Of a stretch of DNA of 64,000 nt, positions 58,500 to 64,000 are shown in pieces. Numbering within the stretch: the first letter of the stretch is position 1; each line of letters opens with the position of its first letter. The position numbers and the translations under genes are program-made. Below the pieces are notes generated by a model, which did no database searches, was not told the DNA's origin, and saw only the letters and a list, made by a program, of their open reading frames with translations. Origin of the DNA: Limnanthes douglasii subsp. nivea (taxonomy: Eukaryota > Streptophyta > Magnoliopsida > Brassicales > Limnanthaceae). Location of the stretch: NCBI GenBank assembly GCA_036936605.1, contig JAUPFV010000004.1:63946352-64010351 (forward strand). Direction: 5' to 3'.

Positions 58500-58950
58500 G
58501 CATGTCAATACTTTGGATTTGCAATTAAAAGAGAATACGCCAGCTCATTTATATCAAGGGCCTTCACCATTCATTGTTTTTGATGAGGATGATCTAAGAT
58601 ACGTAGTTGAATCAAATGAAGATGTTGTGGTTATTCGGGAATCTATTGATGGTACAGAGATTCAAAGAATTATCATAGATACCGATAGTTCAGCCAATGT
58701 GTTAGTTCTTTCAGCCTACAAACAAATGAAAAATCTCATGTTGATCAACCTTCGAACCGGACCATCGTAGGTTTACGGGTAGTTCGGCAGATGTCATGGG
58801 AAAGTTTGAGAGAGAAACAACTTTTGGCAGGGTTCCTTTCCCGAAAATAGTTCGAGTATTGTTTGTAGTAGTAAATTACCTAACCTGCTATAATGCCATT
58901 TTTCACAGGTCTTGCTCTCAATTATGCACGCCATTGAATCTACGGGTCAT
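58500..58950 (+). pseudogene. Protease of Tat copy 3, active site altered
   Basis: It reads SPFIVFDEDDLRYVVESNED and the active site as DTDSSANV (58678-58692 for DTDSS). The Gly of the Asp-Thr-Gly triad is Asp. A frameshift near 58740 separates the rest (GSSADVMGKFE). It is otherwise parallel to the protease of copies 1 and 2. Confidence 0.82.
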
Positions 58951-59172
58951 CAATATCTAAAGTACTCTATATGGAATCAGGTGGGAGTAGTATGGAGTAG
59001 TCAAAAAGTAGCTAGATGTTATGTTGCGGCACTATCTCCAAAAACTAGTGGTTTACCAACCACTAAATCAGAATAGCAATCACATGAGTCCCTTTTGGGT
59101 TACAATCATATAGATGATCCAAGGTAGACTTCCAGTACGATTATCACGATTGAAGAAATAGAAATTCATTGT

Positions 59173-62100
59173 TTGATGAAAGAACAAAATGTTCAAATCG
59201 ATTCGAAATTATCAACGAATCTGAAAAATAAGTTACTAAAATTTATATCTGAATACCAGCATGTGTTTGTTTGGCATAGTAAAGACGTGAAAGGAATACC
59301 AACTGATGTTATTTGCCATAAGTTGTTAGTACGATCAGATGCAGGTCTGGTGATTCAAAATAGAAGGGATTTTTTCAAAGGAAAAATTATAAGCAATGTG
59401 TAAAGAGGTTGATCGGTTAACCAAGATGGGTCACATAAAAGAGTCACAATACCCCTTGTGGACTGTTAATCTAGTTATGGTAAAAAATAAAAACGGGCAA
59501 TGGCACACGTATATCGATTTTACCGATCTTAATAAAGTTTGTCCTAAGGACCCTTTTCTAATACCTCGGATATATCAACTGGTAGATTCCACATCTAACA
59601 ATAAATTGTTATCTTTTATTGATGTTTTTTTCGGATATAATCAAATTCAAATGGATATGAATGATCAAGATCATAATACATTTATTACTGATTGGGGCTA
59701 CATTGTTACAAAGTAATGTTCTTCAGACTGAAAAATGATGGTGCTACTTATCAATGTCTGGTTAACAAAACATGCGATAGTCAAATCGATAGAAATGAAG
59801 AGGTATACATAGATGATATGATGGTAAAAAGTGTCAAAGAGGAAGATTATTTATCTGATCTCAGAGAAACTTTTCTTAGCGTGAAGCCATTAATTTGAAA
59901 CTCAATCCGAAAAAATATACTTTCTGTGTTTGGTCTGGAAATTTTTTGGGTTATATAATCAGTGAGCAAGGGATTCAAGCTGATCCAGCACACTGTTAGC
60001 CATTGATCCACCCAAATCTACAAAATAGGTGCACATATTCCCAGGAAGGTTAGCGGCGTTGAATAGATTTGTGTCCAGATCTTCAGATAAGTGCTCTCAA
60101 TTCTTTCAACTTTTAATAAATGCAAAGGAGTTTAATTGGTCTCCAAATTGAGACAAAACTTTTATCGAGGTAAAAAGGCATTTTTCCAACCCAAAAACTT
60201 TGTTTAAGCCAACCAGAAAGGGAAAGATTCTATGTATATTTGGTGTTTTCGGATTATGTTGTAAGTGCAGTATTAGTTTGGTAAGTGGATAGCTATCATC
60301 GTCATGTTTATTACATCAGCAAAGCTTTACTTGATGTCGAAAAGAATTATTTTAAGTTAGAAAAGCTAGATATGTCCTTAATCATTGCACCAAGGAAAAT
60401 GCAGCCCTACTTCCATGGACATTCAATCACATTTCGAATGTATTTTTCTCTTAAAGTCATGCTACGAAAGTCAGATATTTTGAGCCGAATAACATAGTGA
60501 TCCATTAAATTAGGAGATGTTGACATCGATTTTGCTTCTCAAACTGCTATCAAAGGTCAAGATGTAGCAGATTTCTTTGCAGGATTTCATTCTGATCGGA
60601 AAATATTAAATAAATCTATGGATTCACAAGGAAACGAATGGGTGGTTAGATTTGATAGAGGATCTAGTACCGTGGGATGTGGGGCCGGAATATGTTTAAG
60701 CTCTACATTTAGGGACTCTATGTACCAAGCTATTTGATTCGGTTTCCAAGCATCCAATAATGAATCCGAATACAAAGCAACTATCATTGGTCAAAGGCTC
60801 ACCCAAATTTGTGGAGCCACAATGGTTCGATTAATGAGCGATTCACAACTATTGGTTCACCAGGTTCAAGACTTATGTGAAACAAAGAATAACAACTAGT
60901 AAAGTATCTCCAGGTATTGGAAGAAGTATCAACGTATTTTAAAATATGAGGTATAAACATATACCTCGGGCTAAGAATTCGATAGTCGATTTGTTGGCTA
61001 CTATTGTCTACGTTGAAGCATTTACCTAGATTTTGGTACAAGAATGTCCATTGATCACAAAAACTTCTTCAAAGAAATATCTTAGTACTGAAGAAAAATT
61101 TAAATATCGATCGTATCCAATTCGGATCGGAGATATGAAATTCAACTTTTTATAACTAAGGGAATTTTACGATAGAGTAAAAATTGAAGTTCAAGATGCA
61201 TACATTTGTGGTTTTGGGAGAAGTATTTTATAAAAATCCCTTCAGTAAACCATTTCTTCAATGTCTTGAATGAGATGAATCTCAAAATTTTTTATTTGAA
61301 CTCCATGATGGAGAAGGAACATCTCATTGCGGTTACAAATCTCTAACCAGGAGAGTTGTGCTAGCAGGATACTATTGGTCTAACATTATGACATATGCTA
61401 AAGAATTGGTGAGAAAATGTGATCCTTATCAAATTTTTGGAAATGTGATTCATGTCTCAGCTGATCTAATGTAAAATATTTCTGAAGTAGTGTCTTTTGA
61501 TAAGTGGGGACTTGATCTTGTAGGGCCTTTACCAATGGATTCTGGAGGGCGACGAACAATCATAGTCGTATTAGATTACTTTACTAAATGGGTAGAAACA
61601 TCACCACTTTCAGAGACCACCTCTAAGGCGGTCATAAAGTTCATTTTAGCCTACATATGTTGTCGATTCGCGATGCACTAAAACTGACAATGGTCCTCAA
61701 TTTAATAACCAAGAGATAGAATATTTTTTTTGCTTCAAGAGGAAAAAGACATTGTTTCTCTTCTCCCTTTTATCCTTAAACCAATGGTCAAGTAGAAATG
61801 GATAATCGGACCATTCTAAAGGGTCTAAAAATAATTTGGAGGGGTCAGCAAGTAAATGACTGAATTATTTACAAGAAGTATTATGGGCCTATAGGACTAC
61901 TCCAGACTCAGCAACACAAGAGTCGCATTTTGCTTTGGAATAGAAAATAGATGTTATTGCTCTACTTGAATCCATTTTTCCTTCCTTTATAATTCAAAAC
62001 TATTCCGAATAAGATCACAAAATGGTGGTACAAATTCAACTTGATCTCATTCAAGAAAAAAAACGGCAAACTCAACTCAGAATGGTTCATTATCAAGGGT

Positions 62101-62342
62101 TAATGAGAAACATGTATGGTTCCAAAATTTGGAGAAGAGAGTTTAGTGTTGGGTACCGAGTTTTAAGAAAAGTATTTCTGCATACCAAGGATAAGAGGCT
62201 AGGAAAATTGGCCCCGAACTGGGAAGGCCCGTATATGTTTGTTGATAGGGTTAAGCAAGGGACTTACCTGTTGGTTTATAAAGAGGATGCTCCTTTAAGG
62301 CACCCGTGGAATGTAGAACACCTAAGGATGTACTTTGAGTAA
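59173..62342 (+). pseudogene. Pol of Tat copy 3: RT, RNase H, aRNase H, integrase
   Basis: RT runs from about 59396 (MGHIKESQYPLW) with YIDD intact at 59806-59817 and frameshifts at 59715 and about 59895. RNase H is at 60285-60497 (YYISKALLDVEKNYFKLEKL). The second RNase H is at about 60640-60890 (SSTVGCGAGICLSS, LMSDSQLLVHQ). The integrase zinc finger is at about 61324-61440 (HCGYKSLTRRV, KCDPYQ, the second Cys of the CxxC lost). The core is at 61490-61800 (GLDLVGPLPMDSGGRR, TDNGPQF after a frameshift). It ends at the stop at 62340-62342 (RHPWNVEHLRMYFE). Unlike copy 1 it retains the whole aRNase H region. Confidence 0.88.
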
Positions 62343-62469
62343 ATTTATAATTATTTACTTTAAAAAAATTATGTAAATATTTCAAATGAGGGCATACTTT
62401 TTCCTACCATGGTGGCTCGGTGAGGTTTTAACGAGGTGCCGACTTGTCAATCAACTTCTTTTTTAGCCT

Positions 62470-62990
62470 TTAACATTATTTATCTCTCTAAAATTCATTT
62501 TTTCCTTCGAATGGCTTCAGTATAAGTTCATTTTTTCCTTCGAAGGGATTGTCTTCGAATGGCTTAAGAGTAAATTCATGTCGCTTTCGAATGGATTACC
62601 TTCGAAGAGCTTAAGTGTAAGTTTGTTTTCGCCTTCGAATAGAATACCTTCGAATGACCCAAGTATAAGTTTATGATGCCTTCGAATGGATCACCTTTGG
62701 GCCTGAAAGTATGGCATAAGTATAAGTTCATTTTTGCCTTCGAATGGATTACCTTCTAATGGATTAAGAGTAAATTCATGTCGCTTTCGAATAGACTACC
62801 TTTAAAGAGCTTAAGTGTAAGTTCGTTTTCACCTTCAAATAGACTACCTTCGAATGGACTTCTAATGGCCCAAGTACAAGTTTATGTTGCCTTCAAATGG
62901 ATCACCTTCGGGCCTGAAAGTATGATATAAGTATAAGCTCATTTTTGCCTTCGAATGGCCCAAGTGTAAGTTCATGCTGCCTACAAAGAT
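62470..62990 (+). repeat. CCTTCGAATGG tandem repeat array with about 200-bp higher-order unit
   Basis: The words CCTTCGAATGG, TAAGTGTAAGTTCRTTT and GATTACCTTCGAAGAGC repeat many times, about 50-60 bp apart. A larger unit also repeats: TAAATTCATG at 62571 and 62771 (200 bp), and GGCCTGAAAG at 62700 and 62911 (211 bp). The array lies between pol and the antisense ORF, as in copy 1, although the sequence is unrelated. Confidence 0.88.
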
Positions 62991-63058
62991 TTATATATTT
63001 AGAAAAGATTGAAGGAACCAAAGTTGAAATATAAATAGAAATTATCAATACCAAATGA

Positions 63059-63162
63059 CTTGGCCATCCAAGGACTTTGTTCAAAAGTACATCACAAAAT
63101 GCCTTGGACCTCCAAGTACTTTCCAACAATATATAAAACAAAATTGCCTTACATCTGCCAAG
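63059..63162. other. Short hairpins in the convergent spacer of copy 3
   Basis: CTTGGCCATCCAAG at 63059-63072 and CTTGGACCTCCAAG at 63103-63116 are 5-bp-stem hairpins. A weaker CCTT...AAGG lies at 63147-63162. They correspond to the CCTTGGYCATCCAAGG hairpins of copy 2 and lie at the 3' side of the antisense gene. Confidence 0.65.
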
Positions 63163-63189
63163 GACTTAAAAAAGTTTGGAAACTAGGAG

Positions 63190-64000
63190 TTGTTAATCTT
63201 TAGCTTCTTCTTTTATCGATCTCTTGCTTTTCCCGCCTGAACTCCCTGTCTTTAATCATACTTCATCTTTTCCATCAGAACTTCCCTCCGACACTTCTTC
63301 AGAAGCGACCATCTTGTCGGCCATATAATTCCCGAAGGTATGAACTTCTATGGAACCAAGCCCCAAAACGATCTCAAGCTTAGATTCAGAAATTTATTAT
63401 GAAACAACAGTACCATATATGATTTAATAGAGGCATCTCGAGCATTCACTTTGTCTAGAGTAGCGTTTGTGTATGCCTCCATCGCATCGTTAGCTTCCTG
63501 GGCCGATTTGGCTTCTAACTCTTTAATTTTCTCTTCCAACTCTTTCTTGTCTTTTTCTAAAGATTTTTTGCACCATAGTACGATCCAAAGATTCTTGATT
63601 GGTTTTCAATTGACCTTGCACCTAGATTATCTTTTTAGAACTATACTCTTCTAATTCTTTGAGTGCGTTTTGAGATTTTGTTACCACTTTTTTATCCTTC
63701 TCCATTTCTGATTTAAGGGTCCTATATTCCTTAATTGCATCATCGGCTCTAGTTTGTTCTGCATCAAAGGCCTGTTGAAGCCTCTTCTTCTCTTCTTCAA
63801 TGTTCAGAATAATTCATCGCTGATTTCTGACTTCTCTTTCCAGCTTAACTACAGGTCGAACGCAACCCATGGTCGAGTATCCTACAATATTGTTTCTTTT
63901 GAAATTTCAAAAGAAGTACTATCATATACCATGTTAGGACCATTACTTGGAAAGGCTTTATTAAAATCTTCGTAGTCGAACCTGGTTAACTCATCCAAAA
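63190..64000 (-). pseudogene. Antisense ORF of Tat copy 3, 3' part
   Basis: The minus strand from the right window edge to about 63190 reads as a Lys/Glu/Ser-rich coiled-coil region. It then reads AYTNATLDKVNARDASIKSY, MVLLFHNKF (about 63420-63390) and FWGLVP, a one-to-one match to the end of the copy 2 antisense ORF (AYTNDVIDSQEQRY, MVLLFHEKF, LWSFVEY). Frameshifts and stops occur. The start and the conserved N-terminal domain are outside the window. Confidence 0.72.

Larger units (their letters stand above)
56087..64000 (+). mobile_element. Ty3/gypsy Tat-clade retrotransposon, copy 3 (3' end outside window)
   Basis: This is the same layout as copies 1 and 2: LTR, primer-binding site, gag, protease, RT, RNase H, aRNase H, integrase, repeat array, convergent antisense ORF. 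By analogy with copy 2, the antisense start and 3' LTR should lie a few kb right of the window. It is more decayed than copy 2 (frequent stops, lost Cys and active-site residues), with AT-rich drift that fits C-to-T change at methylated sites. Confidence 0.88.

Noticed and set aside
1..64000. tRNA and rRNA genes
   Set aside because: I looked for tRNA arms and rRNA-like words by eye and saw none beyond the primer-binding sites. A tRNAscan run would settle it.

Overview
The window is nuclear DNA of a flowering plant, most likely a eudicot. The evidence is spliceosomal introns with GT-AG borders, plant-type Ty3/gypsy, Ty1/copia, L1-like and hAT transposons, and long AT-rich intergenic DNA. I cannot name the species. 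About 90% is transposable-element sequence in nested layers. The only gene that reads as intact is PRP3, a U4/U6 snRNP splicing factor (the orthologue of Arabidopsis RDM16), at 55273-51137 on the minus strand.

Layout: (1) 1-8440, a Tat-clade Ty3/gypsy element (copy 1) entering from the left, whose right LTR is followed by a primer-binding site rather than by flanking DNA. (2) 8600-10720, an internally deleted L1-like LINE carrying a reverse-oriented solo LTR (9543-9969, perfect TSD ATCCA). (3) 12.1-12.65 kb, a weak second LINE tail. (4) A decayed minus-strand copia element (13.76-16.69 and 27.11-28.1 kb), split by a complete 10.4-kb Tat element (copy 2, 16695-27107, TSD ACCTC, paired 376-bp LTRs). 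(5) 28.8-37.4 kb, AT-rich DNA dotted with a GTGAAAC-type minisatellite and fragments of an unidentified minus-strand gene; a small gypsy deletion derivative sits inside (31742-33240). (6) 37936-44544, a decayed hAT element with TIRs and two divergent genes. (7) 44557-50343, a near full-length minus-strand LINE. (8) PRP3. (9) 56087 to the right edge, Tat copy 3.

How the parts work together: the three Tat copies share gag, protease, RT, RNase H, a second archaeal-type RNase H and integrase on the plus strand. Downstream of pol each carries a large antisense ORF. In copies 1 and 2 the antisense ORF has a TATA-like box at a similar distance upstream (about 90-100 nt), a conserved domain, then an interruption at the same place and a coiled coil. 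The spacer between the convergent pol and antisense genes holds tandem repeats (copies 1, 3) or repeated short hairpins (copies 2, 3). All three are inactive through stops, frameshifts or active-site changes. The antisense gene of copy 2 is among the better preserved element genes and is the most interesting object in the window. A second is the hAT, whose divergent partner gene resembles 'putative plant transposon protein' domains.

Domain names come from reading translations by eye. No database search was run. Boundaries of decayed elements without visible termini are approximate.
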